Notes under the pieces: model-generated | Told to the model about the DNA's origin: nothing | Databases searched by the model: none | What the model saw: the letters and a program-made list of their open reading frames with translations, nothing else | In this document: positions 23,239-33,760 of the stretch, one piece after another | How positions within the stretch are numbered: position 1 is the stretch's first letter | How the letters are laid out: each line of letters opens with the position of its first letter | Translations under genes and position numbers: made by a program | DNA from: Stomoxys calcitrans | Taxonomy: Eukaryota; Arthropoda; Insecta; Diptera; Muscidae | Length of the DNA: 64,000 nt | Assembly (NCBI RefSeq): GCF_963082655.1 | Contig: NC_081555.1 | Coordinates: forward strand, 186,393,424 to 186,457,423 | Reading direction: 5' to 3'

Positions 23239-23913
23239 ACAAGTAAAAAGGCATTAAGTTCGGCCGGATACCCACCACATCGGGTACATATGAAAACCCT
23301 CTTCGTCACAATCCGATGAAAATTGGAACACTTATGCACCCACATTCGACTCAGATATTAAGTGGTCTAATAAATATAGGTCACTGTTGAATTTTTTATT
23401 TCAAATTTCAATAAAATCGGGTAATAAATAAAGCTTTTATGAGCTTCAGACCCTTAATCGGCACATCGGTCTATATAACAGCTATATCTAAGTACAGTCC
23501 GATCTTTACCATATTTGGGTCGGATGGCGGGTGGCCTAAAACTACTTAGTGTTTCAAATTTCAGCGAAATTGGATAAAAAAAATAAAGCTTTTATTCGCT
23601 TCAGGCCCTTTATCGATCCGAACCATATTTGGGACGGTTGTCGAAAGAACTAAGACTACCCACTGTTTCAAATTTCAGCGAAATAGGGTAATAAATAGAG
23701 CTTTTGTGGGCTTCAGACCCCATATCGGCAGATCGGTCTGTATGGCAGCTATATCTAAATATAGTCCGATCTGAACCACATTTAGGTTCTATGTTAGGAG
23801 GCCTAAAGCTACCCACTGTTTCAAATCATCCATATTTAGACATTGAAGGGTCTGAAATTGATATTTCAATGTGTTGCAGACGGAATGACTAAATGAATAT
23901 GGGTATAAAAATG
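23239..23913 (+). mobile_element. DINE-type element with CCCACCACATCGGGTA ends, copy 2
   Basis: Identical by eye to the element 1,098 bp upstream; present only because the whole block is duplicated. Confidence 0.75.
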
Positions 23914-24154
23914 GTTAATCAAATTCTTTGCTTTAATCGACATTACACGTCAGAAATGGAATATTAATAATGAAAAAAGTCTCAAAGACTTTTTTTCTGC
24001 AAAAATTCAATTTTTTCTGTAAAAAAGTCAAATTTTTTTTCTAAAAATTTTTTCTTCCTATTGCACACCAATATATTTTCCATTTTTTTTCAAGTCAACT
24101 AAACTTTCGAAGAAGTAAAGCTTTTTTTTGGCCCATTAACGACAAATGGATGGA

Positions 24155-24363
24155 AAAAAACTCCAGAATAGAGCATGCTTAGAAAATGTATAGCTCGAGT
24201 TAGGAAAGTGGTATCCTTATGAAATTTGGATTCGCGTAAAGTAGAAAATATCCTTGGTCTGCTCGTCCTTGCCTTCCGTTGCACTATGGCGCAGATTGAG
24301 GAAAAAGGCGACAAAATTCAAAATTTTCATTCCAACGATTCCAAAATGCTACCCACAAAAATG
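24155..24363 (+). repeat. 209-bp block flanking a DINE, left copy
   Basis: 'ctccagaatagagcatgctt' to 'ctacccacaaaaatg'. It recurs at constant offset 1,807 at 25962-26170 with only a few substitutions (for example 'caaaattcaaaa' versus 'caaaaaacaaaa'). The two copies bracket the DINE at 24363-25966. Part of the left copy overlaps the 1,098-bp duplication. Confidence 0.85.
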
Positions 24364-25966
24364 GGGCCGGGCCGAATCTTATATACCCTCCACCATGGAT
24401 CGCATTTGTCGAGTTCTTTTCCCGGCATCTCTTCTTAGGCAAAAAAGGATATAAGAAAAGAGTTGCTCTGCTATTAAAACGATATCAAGATATGGTCCGG
24501 TTCGGACCACAATTAAATTATATGTTGGAGACCTGTGTAAAATTTCAGCCAATTCGTATAAGAATTGCGCCCATTGGGGCTCACGAAGTAAAATAGAGAG
24601 AACGATTTATATGGGATCTGTATCGGGCTATAGACCGATTCAGACCATAATAAACACGTTTGTTGATGGTCATGAGAGGATCCATCGTACAAAATTTCAG
24701 GCATATCGGAAAATAATTGCGACCTCTAGGGCTCAAGAAGTCAAGATCCCAGATCGGTTTATATGGCAGCTATATCAGGTTATGAACCGATTTGAACCTC
24801 ATTTGACACAGTTGTTGAAAGTAAAAATAAAATACGTCACGCAAAATTTCAGCCAAATCGGATAGGAATTGCGCCCTCTAGAAGCTCTAGAAGTCAAATC
24901 CCCAGATCTGTTTATATGACAGCTATATCAGGTTATGGACCGATTTCAACCATACTTGGCACAGTTGTTGGATATCATAACGAAATACTTCGTGCAAAAA
25001 TTCATTCAAATCGGATAAGAATTGTGCCCTCTAGGACTCAAGAAGACCCAAGATCGGTTTATATGGGAGCTATATCAGGTTATGGACCGATTTCAACCAT
25101 ACTTGGCACAGTTGTTGGGTATCAGAACAAAACACGTCGTGCGAAATTCCATTCTAATCGGATAAGAATTGCGCCCTCTAGAGGCTCAAGAAGTCAAAAC
25201 CCAAGATCGTTTTTTTTGGCAGCTATATCAGGTTATGGACCGATTTGAACCATACTTGGCGTAGTTATTGGATATAACAACAAAACACGTCGTGCAAAAT
25301 TTCATTTCTATCGGATAAGAATTGCGCACTCTAGAGGCTCAAGAAATCAAGACCCAAGATCGGTTTATATGGCAGCTATATCAGGTTATAGACCGATTTG
25401 AACCATAATTGGCACAGTTGTTAGATATCATAACAAAACACGTCGTGCAAAATTTCATTCTGATCGGATAAGAATTGCGCACTCTAGAGACTCAAGAAGT
25501 CAAGACCCAAGATCGGTTTATATGGCAGCTATATCAGGTTATGAACCGATTTGAACTATACTTGGCACAGTTGTTGGATATCATAACAAAACACGTCGTG
25601 CAAAATTTCATTCTGATCGGATAAGAATTGCGCACTCTAGAGACTCAAGAAGTCAAGACCCAACATCGGTTTATATGGCAGCTATATCAAAACATCGACC
25701 GATATGGCCCATTTACAATACCAACCAACCTACACTTATAAGAAGTATTTGTGCAAAATTTCAAGCGGCTAGCTTCACTCCTACGGAAGTTAGCGTACTT
25801 TCGACAGACAGACGGACGGACGGACGGACATGGCTAGATCGACATAAAATGTCGCGGCAATGAAGAATATATATACTTTATGGGGTCTCAGACGAATATT
25901 TCGAGTAGTTACAAACAGAATGACGAAATTAATATACCCCCCATCTTATGGTGGAGGGTATAAAAA
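24363..25966 (+). mobile_element. DINE-1-like element, 5' end clipped, many internal units
   Basis: Starts at 'gggccgggccgaatctta', lacking the ~22 bp ('caagtaaaagcgtgctaagt') that opens intact copies. Ends with 'cttatggtggagggtataaa'. Contains seven or so ~153-bp units, each with 'gatcggtttatatggcagct', 'atatcaggttatggaccgat' and 'cgtcgtgcaaaatttcattc', then the GACG repeat (about 25802-25830) and the core. The first ~200 bp are nearly identical to the element at 36.4 kb, so the family spread recently. Open frames repeating 'AISGYGPI' in the plus strand come from the 153-bp period being a multiple of three. Confidence 0.85.
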
Positions 25967-26170
25967 ACTCCAGAATAGAGCATGCTTAGAAAATGTATAG
26001 CTCGAGTTAGGAAAGTGGTATCCTTATGAAATTTGGATTCGCGTAAAGTAGAAAATATCCTTGGTCTGCTCGTCCTTGCCTTCCGTTGCACTATGGCGCA
26101 GATTGAGGAAAAAGGCGACAAAAAACAAAATTTTCATTCCAACGATTCCAAAATGCTACCCACAAAAATG
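25962..26170 (+). repeat. 209-bp block flanking a DINE, right copy
   Basis: Partner of 24155-24363. It continues on its right into unrelated sequence ('tccgattttttgtttagaag') that is absent after the left copy. Confidence 0.85.
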
Positions 26171-26299
26171 TCCGATTTTTTGTTTAGAAGATACTGCCGT
26201 TCAAATTTGACTTTTTTGACATTTAAAAAGGAAAAACAAAAAGATAGTTCGCACGCCTCCAAACACGCAAATTGCAAATTTTGTCCATGAACATTCCGT

Positions 26300-26500
26300 T
26301 AAGGGAGCCTGGGAACGAGTCCGAACGGCTTGCCATAGTGCCACACCTCTTTGGAGAGAAGTTTTACATGGCATAGTGCCTCATAAATGTAGACAGCTTT
26401 AGGAGGAGAAAACCACCGCTGAAAATTTTTTTCTGACGAGCCCAGGCGTTCAGCGTCATAGCCGGACATGTTAACCTCTGCGCTTCGCTGGCCTCCAAAT
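26300..26500 (-). mobile_element. tRNA-derived SINE, B-box damaged
   Basis: On the minus strand: 'gaggttaacatgtccggct', 'atgacgctgaacgcctggg', then 'ttttcagcggtggttttctc', 'tgaggcactatgccatgtaa' and 'ctccaaagaggtgtggcac'. Matches the SINE at 43.1 kb. The bases that would complete the B-box after 'cctggg' are deleted, so internal pol III initiation is unlikely. Confidence 0.7.
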
Positions 26501-26549
26501 ATACCCATTGAAAAGTATAGTTTGGAAAAAGCCTTGACCTTATTTATGA

Positions 26550-26839
26550 ACCAAGAATTTTCCAAAAACAAATATATTTATCGCATCTGTTGTTCCTTTG
26601 CGGCTAGTATCTGATGTATCAATCCTAAGATATGGTAAATATGCATCAACAACTGCAACACTTTTAACGGAGAAATATCCACAAAAGAAATTGCCAATTG
26701 GAGAGCTTTCTGAAGAAGCACATGAGTCTCTTCACAAATTCTATAAAAAACAGTTTATAGAATACGTGAGGCAAAATGAGGATCTGATTGACATTTTGGC
26801 AACATTTTCCGATCAACTTTTTCTTCAAAGCGGCATATG
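26550..26839 (+). pseudogene. Fragment with 'LPIGELSEEAHES' motif, transposon-associated?
   Basis: Open for about 96 codons from after a TGA at 26547 to a TGA at 26837, without an ATG near its start. The peptide contains 'LPIGELSEEAHESLHKFYKK' followed by 'NEDLIDILATFSDQLF'. I recall the pattern 'PIG.LSEEAQEARNK...N.D....L..SDP' from the C-terminus of arthropod proteins that appear to be transposon-derived, but cannot name a family. It lies next to a SINE and AT-rich sequence, with no upstream domain. Most likely the 3' end of a dead DNA-transposon gene; a captured host exon is possible. Confidence 0.35.
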
Positions 26840-27299
26840 AAGTCACGAAAAATATGTAAAAAAAATATTAGAAATGATTAGTCTTTTAAACATAGATTCA
26901 TATATAAATGTTGATGAAAATTTAAAAGAAAGTAAAAAAAAAGTTTTTTTGATTCTTTTTTTCATTTGTTAGTTTCTAATTTTAAAACATTAAAGCTTCA
27001 AAAAAAGGAAAAATATAAAATTTACAAAAATATATTCTTTAATCCACTTATTTTTTACTATTTTTCAAACATTATCATTATCATTCAAACATTAATTTTT
27101 ATATGCCGTTTAAATTATTCAGTTGTCTAAATTGCTTCAAAATATATGATTTTTCCCATGAAAAAACTCAAATTGCGCCACTGTGGGCACAAATAAAACT
27201 GAAGTGTTTCAGTCTCCATAGCCAAATTCATGTCTCGTGTCATGGCAGCCACATTCAACCAAATTTGTTATTTAAAATTTTTGCAAAAAAAGCAGTTTT
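26840..27299. other. AT-rich spacer
   Basis: Strongly AT-rich after the 'LSEEA' fragment. Possible 3' sequence of the same relic; 'cattatcattatcattcaaa' is a short simple repeat. No gene seen. Confidence 0.4.
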
Positions 27300-27930
27300 T
27301 GTCTGATGAAAATGGGAAAGCAGACATTACTGCTGTTTCAACAGACAAAGGGCTGCTAAATAAGCAGCTAAATCAGCAAACAAAATCCGCTGTTGTAGGA
27401 ACAAAAATTTGCTGTTATGCATTTCTTTTATGTTGGCCTCTTATTTGTTTGATTACTTTAAACATATTTTTTAGAATTTTGTTAGAAATTTTGATCGAAG
27501 AGACGATTTAAATTTGCGAAATATTACTGTAAAACAGCTACCTGATCCATCCATTGGTATACATTTCGAAATGTGGCTGAGCTCGCTCGCGCTTTTGTTA
27601 TCGCTCTACTAATGTGTACTTAGCTGGCATGACCTCTTGCATCAAAATTTAAAGAAAAAAGATTATGGAAAGTATACATTCAGTAGCGATGATAAACATC
27701 CACTGAGACACAGATTTACATTTGTATTTTATTTTTTCTTCTAACATCCACTTCATAATTAAGCAGCAGTCATTTTCTGCAAACAACAGACTTTTCAGCA
27801 GTAAGTCTGCTGCTATGAAATTGCAGAACTACTGCTGTAATAGCAGAACTACTGCTACAATAGAAGCAAAATTAAGGACTTATATTCAGCAGACAGTGTT
27901 TGCTATTTTCAGCAAACTTTTATCTATGAG
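27300..27930. repeat. CAGCAG/CTGCTG-motif-rich interspersed repeat
   Basis: Clusters of 'agcagac', 'ctgctgttt', 'gcagaactactgctgtaata' and 'ttcagcagacagtgtttgc' at 27310-27420 and 27760-27920, with an end-like 'tatctatgagtgta'. Density of this hexamer is far above the rest of the window. Probably a non-autonomous transposon body; no terminal inverted repeat could be paired. Confidence 0.4.
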
Positions 27931-28097
27931 TGTATAGGATAGTTCGTCACCGTTTGGCGTTGTTGCGCCGCCATACCGGTCCATCGCAGTTCCTGTAAGG
28001 CGGTAATATCTGCCTTGTACTTCTCCAATACATCCGCCAATGCGTATACCGCACCTTCTCTATAAAGAGTCCGGACATTCCAGGTGCTCGAAATCAT
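27924..28097 (-). pseudogene. LINE endonuclease N-terminus (RTE-like)
   Basis: Minus-strand frame from an ATG at 28097 to TAG at 27924, 57 codons. It contains 'STWNVRTLYREGAVYALADV', 'KADITALQELRWTG' and matches the first strand-turn of APE-type endonucleases (N of 'TWNVRTL', E of 'LQE.RW'). This is the expected 5' end of the ORF whose later parts are at 5.7 and 52 kb. Everything after residue ~55 is missing. Too short to act alone. Confidence 0.75.
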
Positions 28098-28199
28098 TGC
28101 CAAATCCTAAGACCAAGGACAAAATCTTTAAATTTGAGCTAACTTTGTTTTGAGTGCACGACATGAACCACACTGTTTTGCTTGAAATGTTCCTTACTC

Positions 28200-28625
28200 A
28201 TGGTCAATGGGGGATACAATTAGATTCGTTTTTCCCTATTGTTCCGTCTGTCGCTCCGTCAAAAGCACCCAAACTTTCGAAGGAGAAAAGCTTTTCCATA
28301 ACCTATTAACGACGAGAGGGTAGAAAAATATCCAAAAATAGAGCTTTCTTAGAAAAATTTTAGCTCGAGTTAGGAAAGTGGTATCCTTATGAAACTTTGA
28401 TTGGAGTAAAGTAGACAAATGAAACTTGTTAAATTGTCGAAGGTCGGCAATTATTTATGTCAAAAAATCAAACAAAAAATTTTTTCAAAATTTTTAGGGA
28501 CGAGTTTTCTGGAAACCATTTTAGTGTCTTATTGCATTTGAAGATTTTCATATCAAAAAACCAGTAAGGAAGGGCAAAATTCCGACTCTATAATACCTTA
28601 CACCTACCCTATAAGTATAATGTAG
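28200..28625. mobile_element. DINE-type remnants
   Basis: A GTCY-like run ('ccgtctgtcgctccgtc') is followed by 'actttcgaaggagaaaag' and 'tagctcgagttaggaaagtg', shared with the tail of the 1,098-bp duplication. At 28555 'aaaccagtaaggaagggcaa' matches the opening of the element at 57.57 kb. So two partial elements abut here. Confidence 0.55.
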
Positions 28626-29002
28626 GATCTAAAGTCAGTTTTGACGGATTGGTTAATTAAATAATACTTACCAAATTTCGAGCAAATATGATCTAACTGT
28701 AATAACTACTGTTGTCTATCAAGCTCCTAAATACCTACCGACTCGGTGTTGGACTGGAGACTGCATCGTCTGCAACATCCTCTCATGTAGATGGGTTAAT
28801 ACACGACACTGAGTAAGTACTATTTTAGTATTAACAAAAACCTAGGATTTGAAAATGTTAATAAAATCAAACTGGTAAGATAGAGACAACTGAACCACTT
28901 GTGCTGCTGATATATATAAGTGGTCAGTAATGCAGTAGTCTAATGGTGCGTTTCCACCATAGGCAATATTATTGCATTAGTGGCACATTATATCAGTAGA
29001 TA
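28626..29002. other. Spacer before LINE ORF1
   Basis: May include the 5' UTR of the LINE that follows; no internal promoter motif was recognised. Confidence 0.35.
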
Positions 29003-29578
29003 ATGGAACAAAATGATAACGCAACATCTCGAAATAGTATTGGTTTACTCAGAGTCAATAAGCTGCAGCAATTAGAAAAAGCAAATGCTAAGCTTTCTGA
29101 AAAAAAAACGAAAATTTTATGCTTGCAACTAAAAAAGAACGGCGAGTTTCTTAAGGCTCAACTAAATTGTCAGCCATATGAAACAGATGAAGAAGACCTT
29201 CAATATGAGGTCGCCGCTTTGACAAACAGGCAACAGGAACTTCGAAATATGCTGAAAATTCTTCCAAAAATCAAGAAAACAAATGGCAAGCTGTGCATCG
29301 TAACAAAAGATCCAGGTAGAGTCCAAATAACGACAGCGTATTGGCTTAGAAAGGAACCAATTTCTACTACTACGTCAAATCCCATGGCAGCCGGTTGTAC
29401 ATACAGGATTGATCCGTTAGATTCCTTCATCGGCAAGGGCTGCCACCTCAGTGTACAACACACTGTTACAACAACAACAACGTCAATAAACCAGTTTGAA
29501 GTTCTTAATGTCAAAGCAGAAGATGAAGCAAATATTCCTCCAGAAAAAACAAAACCTCCACCAATTTTCAAAGATTAA
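29003..29578 (+). pseudogene. Jockey-type LINE ORF1 (gag-like), N-terminal part
   Basis: ATG-initiated frame of 191 codons. Residues ~15-100 are Lys/Glu-rich and heptad-like (likely coiled coil). The C-terminal end reads 'INQFEVLNVKAEDEANIPPE' and then 'KTKPPPIFKD', the proline-rich lead-in to the nucleic-acid-binding domain of jockey-type ORF1 proteins. After the TAA the same frame continues as 'VENIQPL', stop, 'KLLNETVLQQFENKT', so the domain itself is present but broken. A frame-shifted piece 'TYKTIVEEFDKKGTE' follows near 29690. No CCHC zinc knuckles remain. ORF2 of the same element starts within 300 bp, with a deletion between. Confidence 0.7.
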
Positions 29579-29894
29579 GTCGAAAATATTCAACCTTTGT
29601 AAAAGCTTCTAAATGAGACAGTTCTACAACAGTTTGAAAACAAAACACTTCGAAACGTACAATTTTAAATATTTTTCAAGAGCATGAAACCTACAAAACG
29701 ATTGTAGAAGAATTTGACAAAAAAGGCACTGAAAAAATGAAAAAGGTTTCAAGGCCATTCTCCGAAAATCTATACAAGAAAATGTCGTAGGTAAAGAACA
29801 ACTTGTTCACACAGTCCAAAAAGCTGCGTGGAATTCAAAACCACAAAATTGTTTCAACCAACCTTATTAAACTTCAAACACAGTACGCTAATGT
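29579..29894 (+). pseudogene. Broken ORF1/ORF2 junction of the jockey-type LINE
   Basis: Carries the stop-riddled continuation of ORF1 and, near 29815, 'VQKAAWNSKPQN', which belongs between endonuclease and RT of ORF2. The ORF1 C-terminus and the whole endonuclease are therefore deleted. Confidence 0.6.
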
Positions 29895-31330
29895 AAATCG
29901 TCCAATTCGAAAACCAGCCAATTCATAGACTAAATCTAACCTAGAAAAATCTACAACGTTTGCGACACATCTCAAAGATGTTTCAAATTCCACTGAAGAA
30001 GATCCAATATATATTCAAGAATTCATCAACTTACTTTGCCCATCAAAAAGTTTACAAAGTCAGAAGTTCCGAACGCAATAAGATGTCTAAATATCAAGAA
30101 TGTCCCAGGATATGATCTGATAGCCCCAAAAGTTCTAAACGAATTACCTAAAGAAGGGATTGACCTGAAAACATTCATATTTAATGCATGCCTAATGGAC
30201 GGTTTTGTTCTACCTCAATAGAAAGTGGCACAAATCACAATGATTCTTAAGCCAGGAAAATCTACCGAACAAGTAAAATCTTATCGGCCGATAAGATAGT
30301 TTCCCATGCTTTCAAAAGTCCTAGAAAAATTGTTTCTAACTCGTATAACCCCAATTATTGACCAAGAAGAACTAAAACCAAATTATCAGTTCGGATTCAG
30401 AAAAAGTCTCAGCACAATTGAACAGGTACACCATTTGGTTGAACACATTAATACATCTTTTGAGACAAATCAGTACTGCCCGGCAGCCTTACTCGATATC
30501 TCTCAATCTTTTGATAAAGTATTGCGTCTTCCATTAAACTATTACATGTTAATTAAATCATATATACTCAATCGGCATTTCTATATGAAAGAGGCAGAAT
30601 AAATGAGTTAAATAGAGAGTATTTCTGCCGGAGTCCCACAAGGAAGTGTACTCGGCCCCTTACTTTATGTATTATATACAGCGGACCTTCCCCTAAAGCA
30701 AACCACACTAATAGGAACATTTGCAAACGATACAGCTGTACTAGCCGTTAACAAGAATGCCAAAACAGGCAGTGATATGCTTCAACGTCATAACAATTCT
30801 TTATCAACGTGGTTAAAAATGGCGAATAAAGGTAAATGAAACGAAATAAAATCACGTAACTTTTAGTTTAAAGCAAACAAAATGCCCCCCGGTTCTTTTG
30901 AACCAAACTCAAATTCCCCAGCGTACAGATGACAAGTATTTAGGGATTAACATAGATAGGAAATTGAATTGGAAAAAACACATAGAGACAAAAAGAAAGG
31001 CATTAAGTATACGTTCAATAAGATGATATTTTTAATTGGCCGTCGAACAAAGCTTTCTCTCGAAAACAAACTTCTCATCTACAAACGCATTATAAACCAA
31101 TATGGACCTATTGCATACAACTATGGGGAACAGCTTCCAATACTAACATCAAAATTCTGCAACAATTCCAGTCCAAAACACCGAGAGAAATTGCCATGGC
31201 CCAAGCTACATAACAAACAGAACGATACACGAAGAACTTAATAACAGAACAGTAAAAGAAGAAATAATATCTCAACAAACAGCTTATAAATCCAGAATTG
31301 GTTGTCATCCAAATCCACTGGCATCAAATC
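29895..31330 (+). pseudogene. Jockey-type LINE ORF2 reverse transcriptase relic
   Basis: In order: 'KKFTKSEVPNAIRCLNIKN' then 'VPGYDLIAPKVLNELPK' (entry to RT), 'KVAQITMILKPGKSTEQVKS' then 'YRP' (motifs 1-2), 'YQFGFRKSLSTIEQVHHLVE' (motif 2a/3 region), 'ALLDISQSFDKV' (motif A; the usual FLD.. reads LLDIS), 'ISAGVPQGSVLGPLLYVLY' (motif B), 'IGTFANDTAVLA' (motif C, FADD changed to FAND), and a thumb ending 'YKSRIGCHPNPLASNLKK'. Stops and frame shifts occur at 30219, 30298, 30600 and further on, and the catalytic Asp is lost. Typical of the jockey clade. It is joined directly to a mariner fragment at about 31335. Confidence 0.85.
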
Positions 31331-31338
31331 TCAAAAAA

Positions 31339-32113
31339 ATGCGCGAAATTTTGTTTACATTTGTTTGTTTGGCGTCAATTTTAATATGGGTTCCACATGT
31401 ATTGAAAGAATTTCATTTAACAAACCGAAACAACGCTTGTGATATGCACCTTAAACGCAATGAATTCGATCCGTTTTTAAAACGAATCATAACTGGAGAT
31501 GAAAAATGGATTGTTTACAACAACGTTAGTCGAAAACGATCATGGTCCAAGCATGGTGAACCAGCTCAAACCACTTCAAAGGCTGATATCCACCAAAAGA
31601 AGGTTATGCTGTCTGTTTGGTGGGATTGGAAGGGTGTGGTATATTTTGAGCTGCTTCCAAGGAACCAAACGATTAATTCGGATGTTTACTGTCAACAATT
31701 GGACAAATTGAATACAGCCATCTAGGAGAAGCGACCACCAGGACAACGCTAGACCGCACACATCTTTGGTCACTCGCCAAAAACTGAGTGAGCTTGGCTG
31801 GGAACTTTTGATGCATCCATCATATAGCCCTGACCTTGCACCATCAGACTACCATTTATTTCGATCTTTGCAGAACTCTTTAAATGGTAAAACTTTCGGC
31901 AATGATGAGGCTATAAAATCGCATTTGGTTCAGTTTTTTGCCGATAAAGGCCAGAAGTTCTATGAGCGTGGAATACTAAATTTGCCAGGAAGATGGAAAA
32001 AGGTTATCGAACGCAATAGCAATTATATATTTAATTAAAGTTCATTCTAAGTTTTATTAAAAATGCATTTACTTTCTTTTAAAAAATCCGCAATTACTTT
32101 TTGGGCAACCCAA
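31339..32113 (+). pseudogene. Mariner transposase, 5'-truncated, with 3' terminal repeat
   Basis: From about 31387 the frame reads 'LIWVPHVLKEFHLTNRNNAC', containing the WVPH linker, then 'RIITGDEKWIVYNNVSRKRS' (first catalytic Asp in TGDEKW intact) and 'VMLSVWWDWKGVVYFELLP'. After a TAG at 31723 and a shift, 'DNARPHTS' holds the second Asp. A further frame gives 'TRQKLSELGWELLMHPSYSP' then 'DLAPSDYHLF' with the third Asp (DD34D layout). The TAA is at 32036. The 3' terminal repeat 'ccgcaattactttttgggca' then 'accca' ends at about 32112 beside TA. The DNA-binding domain and 5' terminal repeat are absent. Confidence 0.85.
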
Positions 32114-32169
32114 TATATATGTCAATCAACTTAGTCAACTTAGATGTGAATAAAGATAGTTTGATTTTA

Positions 32170-33760
32170 CATAACGAAGTTTCGTAAAGGGTTTTCTTGA
32201 CTAATTGCTTGATACCGGCACATGGTACACAGCACAAAAAATTGGTGAATACAACAAAAAACCCAGCTTTGTTGGAAGAAATAAGGTATGAGATGCATTC
32301 CTTGGATGAGTAATATATATTTCAAGCTCAGAACACTAAAGTTTACAATGCTAGCAAGGTCGCAGTACCCTTGAAAATTATGGATATAGGAACCAATGAT
32401 CCCAACGCTCATGGGACTTTGAGGGCAATAGTTTAATAGTATCAGGACAATTGCATTTGCCTGGCGAAAGATTATCGATGAACAACGGTGACGATACGAT
32501 TCAGTTGGAAAAGTTAATTCGTCGTAGCTTGTGGTACCCAAAAATACGAAGGATGGTGACAGGAAATGGCGCTTATAGAGGTTGATTATAGAGGACTGAA
32601 CGATACAAGTATAAGAATATGAGCAAGATGGTGAAACAATGCATATTAAATAAACAGACAAGGCATACGAAGGAATGATATATGATTAAAAAGACGTCGG
32701 GGGGCTTTGGAGAAGCTGGCGTAACGAACGAGCAAATTAGCATTAAGTAGAAATGATTGAGTATTCAAGGATTTAATTATTGATGAATTCAAGAGAATTT
32801 GCAATCAGATGCAAACGATAGGAAAACATAACTTAAAGATATTGTTGTACAAGTTACCAAAACGCACACATTATAGAGAGACGCAAGTTGAAATAAAAGA
32901 AGAATAGGTCTACCCATGATCGGCATTTATGCGTCAGGAAGGCGATTTTCAAATTGAAACAACGTTTCGTATGGAAGAATATGAGCAAGATGGTGAAACA
33001 ATGCATATTAAATTGCCCACAATGTAGGTTAAATAAACAGACAAGGCGTGCGAAGGAAAGATATATGATTAAAGAGACGCCGGGGACTAGTTTTGAGATG
33101 GTGTCAATTGATACAGTGAGTCAGTCCTCTTAGAATATAGGGATATTACCGTTATATTTTTATTATACAGTGCAATTTGACAACGTAGCCTGCCCGATGG
33201 AGATGAAAGATGCTCGAACTGTGGCAAAAACTTTTGTTGAGCAGTTTATTGTCATCTATGGAATTTTTAAGAAATTTAAATCGGATAAGGATACTGAATT
33301 TATCAATCAACTTATGTCAGAGGTATGTAGTCTGCATGACATTACACAGGCGTTTAGTACAACTTACCATCATGTGGCTTTGGGCTGGATAAAAGAGACC
33401 ATAGGGTACCTAATCCTTCTGAACTATTCCAAAGACGATGAGTGGCACAATTGGAGACCTTAGTTCCCTTTTGCATACAATACTACACCACATTTTGATA
33501 CAGGTTATTCACCATACTAGATGGTATTTGTTAAGCTACCGTATTTGCCGCATGACGAAATAAGAAGTGGCAAACGATTCTATAATTCGTACAATTGTGT
33601 TACAGAAATCAAACAAAGGTTAATTTTTTTTTCCTAAATAAGGCGAAGACATTTTTAAGAAATAGTAAGCTTAACAGAAAGAAGTCTTATACAAAATGAT
33701 ATTATCCTTCTAATTTAAAAAAAGACAAATGTAGTACTTTTAAGAGTTATGAATAGAAAC
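32170..33760 (+). pseudogene. Ty3/gypsy pol relic: integrase zinc-finger and core
   Basis: Decayed LTR-retrotransposon pol. At 33000-33090 the end of an HHCC-type finger ('NCPQCRLNKQTRRAKER') leads to 'ETPGTSFEMVSIDTVSQS', the first strand of the integrase core with its Asp. The open frame 33170-33463 contains 'DARTVAKTFVEQFIVIYGIF', then 'KSDKDTEF' (second Asp present) and 'FSTTYHHVALGWIKETIGYL', where the usual ..ER.. reads KE, so the catalytic Glu is doubtful. A ~85-bp piece around 'gagcaagatggtgaaacaat' occurs at 32618 and again, longer, at 32976. No RT, protease or LTR is clear. The 164-codon minus frame here is antisense noise. Confidence 0.7.

Larger units (their letters stand above)
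22027..24222 (+). repeat. 1,098-bp tandem duplication, no difference seen by eye
   Basis: 22027-23124 is followed immediately by a copy at 23125-24222. All lines I compared match base for base. Each unit holds a DINE-type element and the AT-rich tract after it. The duplication junction is 'ccttatgaa' joined to 'aaatgtta'. Confidence 0.9.

Noticed and set aside
29200..29571. 123-codon minus-strand frame
   Set aside because: Exact antisense shadow of the LINE ORF1 frame.
32167..32661. 164-codon minus-strand frame
   Set aside because: Antisense to a decayed gypsy pol region; hydrophobic by chance of an AT-rich antisense, no ATG context or homologue.
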